Shown here: positions 1 through 10,799 of the stretch, piece after piece
Numbering within the stretch: position 1 is the first letter of the stretch
Layout of the letters: every line of letters begins with the position of its first letter
Assembly: GCA_032871835.1 (NCBI GenBank)
Contig: CM065296.1
Span: forward strand, 13,408,001-13,472,000
Origin: Dipteronia dyeriana
Lineage: Eukaryota > Streptophyta > Magnoliopsida > Sapindales > Sapindaceae
Length of the DNA: 64,000 nucleotides
Direction: 5' to 3'
Notes under the pieces: model-generated
Database searches by the model: none
What the model saw: only the letters and a program-made list of their open reading frames with translations
What the model was told of the DNA's origin: nothing
Made by a program: the position numbers and the translations under genes

Positions 1-344
1 ACCACACTTTGATGATTTTAGACTCATCATAACACATTTGATCCCACTCAAATTCTAACAAATGAATCTACAACTTTGGAAAGATAAAGGTGCTCAACCT
101 TTATCTTAAGTTGTGAATATTATTCAAGACTAACTAAAGAATTGTGTGTACCTCATACATATCCAGATGTACGAACAATTTTTCTTTTCTCATAGTCTTT
201 TGACCTTATGATTATTTTCTTTTGACAATTATAATAATTAAACTATAAATGCTATAAGATTTGTTAAACTAGAAATCACTTTATTAATATGAAAAGATTG
301 TCAAATACATTATTACACTCTTGCTATCGAGCATAATCCCAACA
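1..344 (-). mobile_element. Family-A Copia LTR, partial (truncated by window edge)
   Basis: The sequence matches, in the same orientation, the ends of the LTRs finishing at 5606 and 41013. It finishes with the same TATCGAGCATAATCCCAACA terminus, which is the start (TGTTGGG...) of a minus-strand LTR. The rest of the LTR lies left of the window. The next five bases (345-349, GAGAG) would be the target duplication, but the other copy is not visible. Whether this is a solo LTR or the edge of an element cannot be told. Confidence 0.85.
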
Positions 345-960
345 GAGAGAGGTTACAACCACTACACCCCCTTGAACGCTTCTCATGAGACAATCTACTT
401 GCTATCCAAGACAAATGCTTGCTCCGAAAGCCAGCTCCCATGAAGGCACCGACTGACACACGAAACCGGTACAAATACTGTGATTTCCACAAGGACGTGG
501 GGCATAACACCTCAAAATGCTTTAGTTTGGGAACCAGATCGAAACGTCAGTAAGAGGTGGCTGCTTGGTAGAGTTCTTGCAGCAGGTCCATGACAACATC
601 CACACAGGAGAGGAGGTACATGTAGAGATCTAGGACCATACTTAGAAGTGGAAAGAAGAGCAGAAGGACCAGGTGCAGCAAATCCATGTCATACATACTA
701 TCATTGGAGACCCCACCTTGGCAAGAACGTCTAACAACTTCAGAAAAAACCACACCTGAAAGATACCCTGAATCGAGACAGGTCAAGGAATTTTTAAGGT
801 CAATCGGGGATCTGTGGGAACCTCCTAGTCTGCTTAAATCATTTTCACCGAAGCTGATGTATACAACACCGTTCAACCGTATGATGATCCCATGGTAGTT
901 ACGGTGCGGATCGTCAATTGTTTGGTCCACCGCGTGTTGACTGACACAGGTAGCAACGTG
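345..960 (+). pseudogene. Ty3/gypsy (Tat-like) gag zinc-finger and protease fragment
   Basis: Conceptual translation in shifting plus frames gives a gag zinc finger of the form CDFHKDVGHNTSKC (about 478-520), typical of the Tat/Retand/Ogre branch. Near 855-955 there is a stretch resembling the start of that group's aspartic protease, with PYDDPMVVTVRI followed by LTDTGSNV, where DTGS is the active-site motif. The two parts are in different frames, with stops around 550-690. Coding similarity stops just after DTGS at about 960. No polymerase follows. It is a dead fragment sandwiched between two LTRs. Family branch is inferred from motif style. Confidence 0.6.
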
Positions 961-1146
961 TGTAAAGAAAACTGTTTGGTTTTAGATTTGTGTTGGCTTG
1001 ATTCCATAACAAAACGCTCTTTGTTTGTATTTAAATCAAGCTTCAAGGAAGGAAAGCAACTTCGCTGCAAATTTCGTCTTCAAAAGGATATGTGCTTTCT
1101 TGGATGCTAAGGTATCAAGATTCTTCTTCCTCTTGCAAGGCGTAGG

Positions 1147-1174
1147 CACACACACACACACACACACACACACA
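1147..1174. repeat. (CA)14 microsatellite
   Basis: Fourteen uninterrupted CA dinucleotides lie inside the putative family-D LTR. Confidence 0.97.
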
Positions 1175-1905
1175 TCATACATTTGTGTCCCTGCATCATT
1201 GTGCATCATTTGGTATAACACATTCACCCACTTGAAGTTGAATGCTTATGCATTGGTATGCAAGTAACATGTTTTGGAAAAATGCATGATTGGAGACTAT
1301 CTTAATGTAGTTTGCATTATTGTGTGAAATGTGTTTGTATGTTTATATGTTTGTATAACATGGATATTGGACTTGAATTTGATGTTATATTGTTCCTTTT
1401 TGAGTTTCGGTTATTTCTGTTACTCATACATTTGATTTCGAGTTTCGAGTCAAGAGATATGAAACTTTCCAGTCATGCTGCATGCATTGTCTTCGTATTC
1501 GTATATCGAGTCGAATTTTTATTTTCTTGGTTGAGTTTCATAGTCATCCATGTTCGTGAGAGAGTTTCGGTTCATAATCCGTAAACGGATTTGAATTCGG
1601 AGTTCGGAGTTCGGAGACCGGAGAACGGTCGAAGAATATGAGAGGTATGTAAAATGGAGCAAAAGAGAAAAAAAATGGCAAACTGCCATTTGCCTCCCTT
1701 GGCCGAATAGGCGCTTGACCATCTCGCCATCATTCCCTCTCTGTCCACGAGATGCTCACGGCCACATCTTGGCTGTTTTTGATTTCTTGAATTAAAAAAG
1801 ATTTTATTACATACATTCCATACATATAATGTTTGGTGTGAATGATTAATCAAATCAATTGGTGTCACATGTTTGATTTCCTATTGGTGTACTTGATTGC
1901 TTCTA

Positions 1906-2059
1906 GCGTGAGCTCATTGCATGGAATAAATTTTAATTGATAAGCTTTTTATAAAGTGTGACGCGTCCATGTGAAACCTTTTCTATTGTGTGTCCTTTGC
2001 CGCAATACGTCATCGTTCATTGCGTCTCTTAATGTCACTTGCGTGAGCTCACTGCATGT
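1906..2059. repeat. Two copies of a palindromic GTGAGCTCAC-type motif
   Basis: GCGTGAGCTCATTGCATG at 1906 recurs at 2041 as GCGTGAGCTCACTGCATG. The core GTGAGCTCAC is a perfect palindrome in the second copy. The position, within an LTR and upstream of the CTTGTTTGGTAA segment, is the place where families B and C carry their own palindromic motifs. Confidence 0.6.
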
Positions 2060-2845
2060 GATAATTTACTTTGAAATTTTTAAAACACGCGTTATCAGAT
2101 GTTGATTTGCGCACGGCTTATTTGGTGAGGTCCCTTGAATATTTTCACATATTCATTTTTGACCTGCATATTTTAGAAGCAACTATTCATTTTTGTTTTG
2201 ATGATATCTCTCTCAATACAACTCAGATTTACTTGATTTAAGAACCGAAATCGATTGTCTTGAAGAGATCTACAAACCCCAAGCATTTCTAGAACCAAAG
2301 GATGTCTTGATTATTCACAGTGTTCAGATTTTCAGTTCGAGATTTCATCCTTGTTTGGTAAAATCATCATCTTCTTAGTTTTCTTATTTGATCTTCTTAT
2401 TGAGGGATATAATATGATTAACAAGCATGACTAGGATGATTTTGATTACATATTATGTTTTGTTCTATTGATTTTCAAGTCTAGCTAGATTTGGTTTAAA
2501 CTGAATGAATTGTGTTAAACTTGATAATCATGAAATTGACTCTAGAAATCTTTTGTTCTTATGCTTGATTGTTTATTTCTAGACTTGATTTCATTTTCTA
2601 AGAACTAGGTCATTTACAATTGGTGTCTCTATTTTTCTTGACTAGTTCTTAGTTTATAACATGCTTAGGTTTTCTAGATATATTTGTGATTGATCTTTGA
2701 AAGCATTATCAAGTTATCTAGTCGCATGTTCATTGTGTTTGATCTACTTGCTCTATTTGTTTGTGTTTGCAACATTTGCATCCACTTAGATCATTGCCTT
2801 GTAAAAGGTTGAAGTCTCTTGTTGAAGTGAGTGAAGCTTTGACTT

Positions 2846-3060
2846 GAGCAAGAAGACTTGGCTAGGATCGGGGTGATCCGGATAGTAAAGCAAGGAAGTC
2901 TTAGTTAGGACCAGGGAGATCCGGATAACTAAACAAGGAGTCTCAACTAGAGTCGGGAGGACTTGGATAGTTGAGCAAGAAGTCTTTCCTTGGGCCAGGA
3001 GGATCCGGATAGGTGAGCAAGGAATCTTCCTAGAGACAGGAGGTCTTGGATAGGAAGTAG
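2846..3060. repeat. ~42-bp minisatellite, about five units
   Basis: GAGCAAG-type unit starts fall at 2846, 2888, 2931, 2973 and 3014, so the period is 41-43 bp. Each unit carries a GGATCCGGATAG-like core. Because 42 is a multiple of three, the minus strand shows a 14-residue periodic open frame (2786-3064). I regard this as a by-product of the repeat and not a gene. Confidence 0.85.
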
Positions 3061-3424
3061 GCATAGTAGATCACTAGGTTCAAGAGTAGTGTAAAAGTGA
3101 TAGCTTGGAGAGCATGTGTTGATTGCTTAAGTGTGTAACTCTTATTTGAAATAGTGGATTTGCTTTTGCCGGTGGTTGTGGTATCAACCCGTGGATGTTT
3201 TCTCTTAGGAGGTTTTACCACGTAAACATATTGTGTTGATTTTTAGCATCTTTAATTTCTTCACTTAGTTGATTTGTGTTGCTTGAACATTTGCTTTGTG
3301 ATATATCATTTTGGATATTATACTAAGTGTTGTATAAGATTGCTTGTGTTTTTAAAGAAGATTAAAATTTGAGCATATTCCTATTCACCCCTAGGTATAT
3401 GTTACACTATAACTGGTTAAGGGA

Positions 3425-5606
3425 AGTTACAAAATTGCATAATGGAAGCGTAAAAAATCAGGGTTTAATATATTTAAAAATTTTCCCTTTAAAAGAAAGA
3501 ACCTTAACCCTAGATTAATTGATGTATATTAAAAGTGTCGTACTTTTTTTTTCATGACGATTGAACTAAAGTCAAATTGAATCCGCAAGATCTTCCAATC
3601 CAATCACAAACGTGAATCACCTAGGAGTGTGAGTTCCCTTTCTTTAAATTGTATACCTGAGGATGGAAACAAATAAAATCTTCTTCTTTGTTAGTCATAA
3701 TAATCTTCCAAAAGAAAAACCAAGAACGTCCGGTCATTTGTAAATTATCAATCAATTTGATTGAAACTCGCTTGAACCTTGATTCGATGTTGTATACAAA
3801 ACCCTTTTGATGTAAAGGATATTAGTGTACTTTCGAAAACAAAAACGTTCCCTCGTTCTTTATGCTTGGCCGAATTATTCACACAATGAGTTGGACGAAG
3901 TTTTTTTTTATAACAATAAAAAATAAATAAAAAACAAATTCTCACACCAAAAATTAAGGCTTGGTCGAATTTAATAGGTAGTATATATAGGAGACCAAAT
4001 CCTCTTCTAAGAATGATTTACTTGATGAACAAGAATCTTTTCCTTAGGTTGATTTACTTGGTGACCAAGAATCATTTTCAAAAAAGAATTTTTTTTTACA
4101 CCAAGACTCCTAATCCAATTCATTAGTGTATTTGTGACCATATTAAAGACTTCCTAATTTGACTAGATAAATAATTCATTTTATTTATTTACTTATCAAA
4201 TATAGTCTTTAATATTAATTATACTACCAACAATAGCATAATATTAGGAGACATTCTCCTATTAGGAAAAAGATTTTGACTTTTACTTAAATAATTAATT
4301 AATTACCAAATTAATTAATTTCTATTTAATTAAATAATAAAATAAAAAACAATATAATAAGCTATTTTATATAGCCTTGCCGCCCAAGACCACACATTGA
4401 CATATATATTATTTCTCTTATTTTATTAAATCCATTGGACCTAAATAAAATGTCCACATGTGAACTAGACCCATTCTTACTAAAAGAAAGAAGTCCACAT
4501 ACCTTAATACAATTCTAGATGGACCCATATATTGGTCCGGTAGAATATATCAAGTGATCCATACAAGTTCGTGTGGATTGAGGATCTTGGCGGGCTATCT
4601 AAATTTAAGCTCCAATAGACATAACCTAATCACAATCAACAAATGATTCACTTAGGTCCGATCTATTAATTTTAGTTCATTCCACTAAAGAACTAAAATT
4701 GAACTCTTAAATAAAGATAGAATAAGTTAATATTCCTCATTCATACCCTAGACAATCTTAATAAAGATAGTGTATCCTCGTGAAGAATACCAGTAATCGC
4801 CAATAGCTCATAGACCGCCTATAACTCTCCAAGTTACCATATTTACTGATATGGCCACATTTTGAACTTGGATATTTGACTTGTCCAGAAGCCATGATTC
4901 AATAGACACTATTGAAAACTTAACGTTAAGATTTAATATCCAATACCTCAAAATATTGATGGTATTCTACTCACATTTAATAAATGGAGTCATGATGTCC
5001 ATATCTATAAATGAAGTCATCTATCGATTAACAAATGAATAGCACCAAACTATCGAGGATAGACTATGCAATATAATCGTACTCATTGATAGCTCAAATG
5101 ATAACACTTGTAACCAAAAGTCCATCATTTATCTCAGGATTGAGATAGACTCTCCGATTGTCTTCAAGTGAAAACTTTTATCCATTGACGGTTCTAGATA
5201 AAATATTTCACTGTGATCCAATTCAATACACCCAATGCACTAGATTCTTTTGCCCAAGGACACCACACTTTGATGATTTTAGACTCATCATAGTACATTT
5301 GATCCCACTCAAATGCTAGTAAAAGAATCTACAACTTTGACAAGATAAAGACGCCCAAAATTTTATCTTAAGTTGTGAATATTATTTAAGACTAACTAAA
5401 GAATTGTGTCTACCTTATACATATCTACATATATGAACAATTCTTCTTTTCTTATAGTCTATTGACCTTATGATTATTTACTTTTGACAATTATAATAAT
5501 TAAACTATAAATGTTATAAGATTTGTTAAACTAGAAATCACATTATTAATATGAAAAGATTGTCAAATACATTATTATACTCTTTCTATCGAGCATAATC
5601 CCAACA
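3425..5606 (-). repeat. 3' LTR of the family-A element
   Basis: It aligns by eye over its length with the solo LTR at 38668-41013 and with 10800-12003. On minus it begins TGTTGGGATTATGCTCGATA at 5606. The low-coordinate end is decayed: AATGGAAGCG at 3441 aligns with the CGGAAG terminus of the other copies. A TATATATA candidate promoter box lies near 3980-3990. It is about 2.2 kb long, unusually long for Copia but like the Angela/BARE group. Confidence 0.8.
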
Positions 5607-5618
5607 ATCTCCCACTTG
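5607..5618 (-). promoter_or_regulatory. Polypurine tract of the family-A element
   Basis: On minus, CAAGTGGGAGAT directly precedes the 3' LTR start TGTTGGG. This is the expected plus-strand priming site in reverse transcription. Confidence 0.75.
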
Positions 5619-5619
5619 C

Positions 5620-7250
5620 TCTATAGCAAATGTGTCATATCTCTCATCCCCATGTTCTTCAGATGCCCATCAAAACATTTTTATGGAAGAGCCTTTGTAA
5701 AGGGATCCGTTAGATTATATGTTGACGGGATCTTGGTAATTGTCATGTCACCCCTATGCACAATTTCCCTCAGAAGGTGATACTTTCTTTCAAAGTGTTT
5801 CCCTCTCTTATGACTTCTTGGTTCTCTCGAATTAGCCACTGCTCCATTATTGTCACAACAGATAGTGATCTGCTTATTCGCATCAGGAACCACTTCCAAG
5901 TCAATTAGGAATTGTCTGAGCCAGACAACCTCTTTAGTAGCCTTGCATGCGGCAACATACTTGGCTTCCATGGTGGAATCAGCAATACAAGATTGCTTGA
6001 TAAACCTCTATATGACTGCCCCTCCTCCAAGTGTAAACACAGATCCTGATGTTGATCTTCTGAAGTCAAAATCGGAATCTGTATACCCAACGGGAATTAG
6101 ATCCCCTCAAGAGTATACAAGCATATAGTCTCTCGTTCTTCTAAGATACTTGAAAATATGCTTGACTGTCATCCAGTGATCAGGACCAGGCTTCGATTGA
6201 AACCTGCTAACTACGCCCACAGCAAAACAAATATTTGGTCTAGTACAGAGCATTGCATACATGAGACTTCCAACTGCCAATGCATATGGAACCCTACTCA
6301 TGAATTGCTCTTCATGCTCATTCTTAGGAACTCGTTCCTTAGAAAGTTTGATTCCATGTCAGAAAGGTAACATACCTTTCTTGGAATCTTACATGGAATA
6401 CCTAGACAAGATTTTATCTATGTATGAAGCTTGGGATAATGCAATCGTTCTATTCTTTCTATCCCTTACGACTTGGATACCAATAATATAACTTGCTTCT
6501 CCTAAGTCCTTCATATCAAATTGTTTTGCTAACCATTCTTTTATTGATGTCAATACACCTGCATCGTTTTCGATGAGTAGTATATAATCAACGTAAAGAA
6601 CTAGGAAAACCAACTTGTCACCTTTAATCCTATTGTATACACAGGGTTCGTTAAGGTTTTGAATAAATCAAAAACTTTTCATGGCTTGATCGAACCTTAT
6701 GTTCCAGGATCTGGATGCTTGCTTCAATCCATATATGGATCTTTGCAACTTGCAAACCCTTTTCTCTTGGCCTTTTTCAATGAATCCTTCTGGTTGCATC
6801 ATATAGATGCTTTCATCAAGACTTCCATTAAGGAAAGTTGTCTTGACGTCCATTTACCAAATCTCTAGGTCTAGAGATGCTGTAATGGATAAGAGTATCC
6901 TAATGGATTTAAGCATGGCTACATGAGAGAAGGTTTCTTCATAATCGATACATTCATTCTGTGTATAACCTTTAGCTACCAATCCAGCTTTAAAGGTTTC
7001 CACCTTTCCATCCATTCCTCTTTTCCTCTTGTATACCCATTTGCACCCGATGGGTATTATCCCTTTAGGCAAGTCTACAGGAGACCAAACTTTATTTTTG
7101 AACATAGATTCAATTTCGGATTGCATTACCTTTTTCTAATGGCGACAATCAACATCTTCCATTGCTTTCTTGTACGTATAGCGATCATCATCATCTAGGA
7201 GATTCTCTACAGATTCTCCTAGACCGATGTATCTCTGGTTGTCTACTTAA
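5620..7250 (-). pseudogene. Family-A Copia reverse transcriptase and RNase H, degenerate
   Basis: RT begins near 7126 with a segment containing KVWSPVDLP and WVYKRKRG, continues at 6853-6668 with MDVKTTFLNGSLDESIY and SIYGLKQASRSW, and at 6613-6389 with LYVDYILL and KDLGEASYIIGIQ. The RT active-site box YVDD reads YVDY: the second Asp is lost by GAT>TAT at about 6584-6586. RNase H follows at 6301-5681, with SLMYAMLCTRPNICFAVG, MEAKYVAACKA, CDNNGAVANS and HLLREIV. Stops and frame changes separate the blocks. It would copy element RNA into cDNA if intact; here it is inactive. Confidence 0.85.
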
Positions 7251-7426
7251 CCTCCCACTACGACGAGGTATGGTAGATTGTTGATCTTGTGTTGGTGCAG
7301 AACTTTCAATTGGGTTAGGTTGTGAAACCTCTTATGGAATTGTATCTCCTGAAAGCTTATTCAAGACAATTATACTTTTTGGCATAAAATTATTCGTATA
7401 GTCCTCTTCTACAAATTTAGTATTTG

Positions 7427-8560
7427 TCAAAACAAATACTTTAAGATCTGAAGGACTATAAAAATAATATCCTTTTGTTTGGATACCCTACAAATATGCA
7501 TGTTTCTGAAAGGGACTCCATCTTTTGTCTTTCCTTTTAACACGTTCACAGGACATCCAAATATCCTTAAGTGTTGTAAACTAGGCTTTCGCCCGATCCA
7601 CAACTCATGTGGTGTTTTAGGAATCAACTTAGATGGTACATCGTTTAGATTGTACATGGCTATTTGTAAATCATATCCCCAAAAAGAATTAGGAAGCATT
7701 GAATAACTCAACATAGACCTAACCATGTCCAAAAGAGTTCTATTTTTCCTTTCTGCTACCCCATTTTGTTGAGGTGTACCTGGCGTATAAAACTGAGAAA
7801 TTTTCCCATTATCAATAAGATATTGCTAAAACTCACCAGATAGATATTCTTCACCATGATCGGACCTCAAGATTTTTATGCGTTTCTCAAGTTGATTTTC
7901 TACTTCAGCTTTAAATGCTTTGAACATGTCAAAAGCATCCGACTTATGTATCATGAGATACATATAGCCAAATATTGAGTAATCATCCGTGAAAGTAATA
8001 AAGTACTCATATCCACTTCTAGATTGAATGCTCATAGGACCACACACATCAGTGTGTATCAATCCTAAACATTCGATGTCTATTGTGCCTTTGGTCGTGA
8101 ACGACCTTTTAGTCATTTTACCTTCCAAACAAGATTCACAAGTTGGTAGATCATTAACCTTTAAGTCACTTAGAGGTCCGTCACGAACCAATCTTTTAAT
8201 CCTATTTAGGTTAATATGACGTAGGCGCAAATGCCATAGGTAGGTTTCATCTTTTAATAATTTTACTCTTTTATGATTAGGTTGTATTGATTCCGTGTCT
8301 GACAAGTGAGAGATATTTCTATGCAAGTAGAATAAACCATTTTCCAATGTACCTTTGCAAACAAATTTGTTGTTCTTACAAATAATTACAAATAATAAAA
8401 CCTTTATTAAAAGTAACCGATTATCCACATTTATTTAAACAAGAAACCGAAATTAAATTTCTCTTGAATTGTGGTACATAATAAACGATTATTAGATCTA
8501 AATGCCTATAATAATCTAAATTGATTATAATATATCCCATTACACTAGTAGACACCAACG
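7427..8560 (-). pseudogene. Family-A Copia pre-integrase and integrase, degenerate
   Basis: The longest open stretch (8428-7826) shows the pre-integrase zinc region, LWHLRLRHINLNRIKRLV with a downstream CESC. The integrase core follows: IHTDVCGP (first Asp), ITFTDDYS (second Asp) and LRSDHGEEYLSGEF (Glu of the D,D,E triad). The frame then breaks and resumes at 7732-7427 with MDMVRSMLSYSMLP and a GCPVNVL block typical of the Copia integrase C-terminus. Upstream, 8560-8430 encodes the end of the protease region (YVPQFKRNLISVS) with stops. The role would be insertion of cDNA into host DNA. Confidence 0.82.
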
Positions 8561-8569
8561 CCCTGTTGC

Positions 8570-9374
8570 CTAAACGCAAGTTGAATTCATTCACATTCAT
8601 CCTATTCCTTTGTCCCTTTTCACCATAAAGGAAACACTTTCCTTTGATCTTGGTTACTATCTTGGTCTTTTTCTAGGTAGACCCAAATTGCTTTTTCTTC
8701 TGTTATTTCTTGACCTTCTAACGGGTCTTAACAGTAGCAACTTTACTAACCATATAAATCTCTGGACCCTTACCTTTCACAAGAATCTTTTTGGCTCTTT
8801 GAACATCTTACATCAGGCCTTGCAAGGTGTATTCCTTATTTGTTCAAGGTGTAGTCAAACTTGATCTAATCAATGGAATCCAATAGTGAGTTGACAATCA
8901 TGTCAATTTTTTGTCTCACCATCTATCTCAGCACCATTGAGTTCAACAATGTTGAGATGTGCTATGACTTTCATCATGTGATTATTCACAGCCTGTCCAG
9001 GTTTCATCCTAAGATTCATGAGAGCAGTCACTACCTCTCTCTTAGTCGTCCTGGAATTCATAGCAAACATCTCTTCCAGAGACATCATTATATCATCAAC
9101 AGTCTCCATTCCTTCATGTTACTGTTGCAACACGTCGGAGATGGTGGTCATAATGTAAAATACATTTAGCCATCTCATCTGAAGACTTCCATTACTGATA
9201 CTCATTTCTTTGCTCCTCATTAGATTCATTAATAGGAGTAGGTGTTTTAGGAATAGACAGAACGAACTTATGGTTTTTCAACTTGCAACAACAACCCAAT
9301 TTTCTTTTTCCATTTGACATAGTTATCACCAGTTTAAGTATTATCTTAGGATGTTTGATTAGGGATGAGGTCAT
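8570..9374 (-). pseudogene. Family-A Copia gag with protease core deleted
   Basis: Gag starts near 9374 (MTSSLIKHPK) and continues after one stop with a UBN2-type capsid segment (9109-8903, METVDDIMMSLEEMFAMN, then KPGQAVNNHMMKV and LNIVELNGAEID). Further stops follow. Near 8640-8600 the start of a CCHC zinc finger (KCFLYGEKGQ) runs within a few residues into NEFNLRLGNRALV, which belongs after the protease active site. The second half of the knuckle and the D-S/T-G protease core are therefore missing, which I read as an internal deletion. Confidence 0.75.
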
Positions 9375-10624
9375 GAATTCTTTTTAATAACAAAAATTAT
9401 ATAAGTAAACAATCATTATAAAGCACTTTCAAATATTTATCTTGAATTAAATAAAATAATTCAATCGTAAAAATTCAACGGTGATCCAACACCCATAAAT
9501 GTCATGCCTCCTTTAGGAGTTCGCACCACTTACTAGTTGGACTAGGTCCCACCTAATTGTTAACATAACAACCAGTGTTTTTAATTTTAGCCTTGCAATT
9601 TTATTAACAAGAACTCTTGGGAGGATATTAATAAAATCATATTAAGTGTGTTACCAAGTTATCGACCTTCAATATAATCCATCACGAATATCCCTCATTT
9701 GGGAGTAGATATCGTTTGGGTTAATTGTCTAGTCTATCCTTATAAGGAAGTATCTTGCTAAATTCCATTCATGAATACCTATTGGAAGGTCATTACACGA
9801 AACATAAAGCTCAACTTAACTTAGAGGCCATAGGTGTTCCAAAATACCTTCTCCCACTCAATTGTTTAAGGCGTGTGATCGAATTCCAAAGAATGATTTA
9901 CCAAGTTATCTAGATGCCAATTAGATACCTAAACCATTCAATGCATGTTCATACCAAAAGAGATATGTGAGTAGCACTCCTATTCTATATGACATGTTAT
10001 CAAACAATGACAAACATTGCAATATTTACAAAAAAATAAATAGCTACAATTTTGGTCCATCCTAGAAAAGCAAGTAAATTACATATGTCTTGTAATACAA
10101 AAAACTCCTTTCTTGGCGAACAAGTCTTCACGTGACCTTCGTCGTTTGGACTCCCTCGGCTGCCTCCCATGGGCATGCGCACCCTTGGCTCCATCCCATG
10201 GGCATACTCAACCCACAACCCCATAAAGGGTTGCCATGCACAACCCATGGTTTCCATAGGGCTGCCGTGTGCAGCCCATGCCACAACAATCGTGGCCGCG
10301 TGCTCTTCATATGCACGTTTTTTGCTATGGCTCGCACGGTCCCAAACTTGTTTCGGTTGCTTCCAATTCTTCAATACTTCGATTCTTCAATACTTGAATG
10401 TATTACAGAAGAATTTTAAATAAAAAAATAATGCAGTTTTTATTTATTTATTATTATTACAATATAGTGCAGTTTTTTTATTATAATAGCAAAATTTAAA
10501 AAACTTAACAACTACCAAGAAGAAAATTATGACGATGATATGCCACCCTTCTTGTTACAATCCCAAAACAAAAATTTATTGAAAATTTTGGACCAAAATT
10601 GAGCAATAACAAACCACATATAAA

Positions 10625-10658
<34 letters not shown>

Positions 10659-10785
10659 CCATACATTCCAATGTAAATATATATGTGAATACCTAGAGTG
10701 CCATATCTTTCTAAAACATGTATATATACAATAAAAAGAAAAATATTAACGTACACATACATCAATTAATCAAGGGTACAACCAG
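9375..10785 (-). other. Untranslated leader of the family-A element
   Basis: About 1.4 kb lies between the primer site and gag with no recognisable coding. The sub-block 10130-10335 is much more GC-rich than its surroundings and is full of CCCATGGGCAT / CAACCCATGG palindromic words; long ORFs on both strands there are compositional artefacts. 10500-10785 contains a (TA)n run (10629-10657) and is homologous to 51145-51388. Confidence 0.65.
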
Positions 10786-10798
10786 ACTTTGATACAAA
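10786..10798 (-). promoter_or_regulatory. Primer binding site (initiator-Met tRNA), decayed
   Basis: On minus, TTTGTATCAAAGTC directly follows the LTR end, matching the plant initiator-Met tRNA complement TTGGTATCAGAGC with a few substitutions. It fixes the inner edge of the 5' LTR at about 10800. Confidence 0.7.
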
Positions 10799-10799
10799 T

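Larger units (their letters stand above)
961..3425 (+). mobile_element. Probable Sirevirus-like LTR (family D), solo or truncated
   Basis: The right part has the features of the other Sirevirus-type LTRs here: a TCCTTGTTTGGTAA segment (about 2345-2360) like the GTTTGGTAAGTTCTTC of family B, and a C-run before CTAG (CACCCCTAGG, 3386-3395) near the end. The left edge is placed at 961 because TGTAAAGAAAACTG resembles the family-B start and the gypsy protease breaks off there. No target duplication was found. The right edge is uncertain between about 3406 and 3430, where family A begins. Nothing coding was recognised; the short ORFs are chance frames. Confidence 0.45.

Noticed and set aside
313..930. 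Minus-strand ORFs of 65 and 127 residues
   Set aside because: Antisense frames over the gypsy gag-protease fragment, which is recognisable on plus.
1025..1267. ORF across the CA repeat with a His-Thr run
   Set aside because: It is the translation of the (CA)14 microsatellite within a putative LTR.
10000..10419. Overlapping ORFs on both strands (124, 95 and 84 residues)
   Set aside because: Open only because of local GC-rich palindromic composition in the leader of the family-A element; no recognisable domain, and gag begins further downstream.
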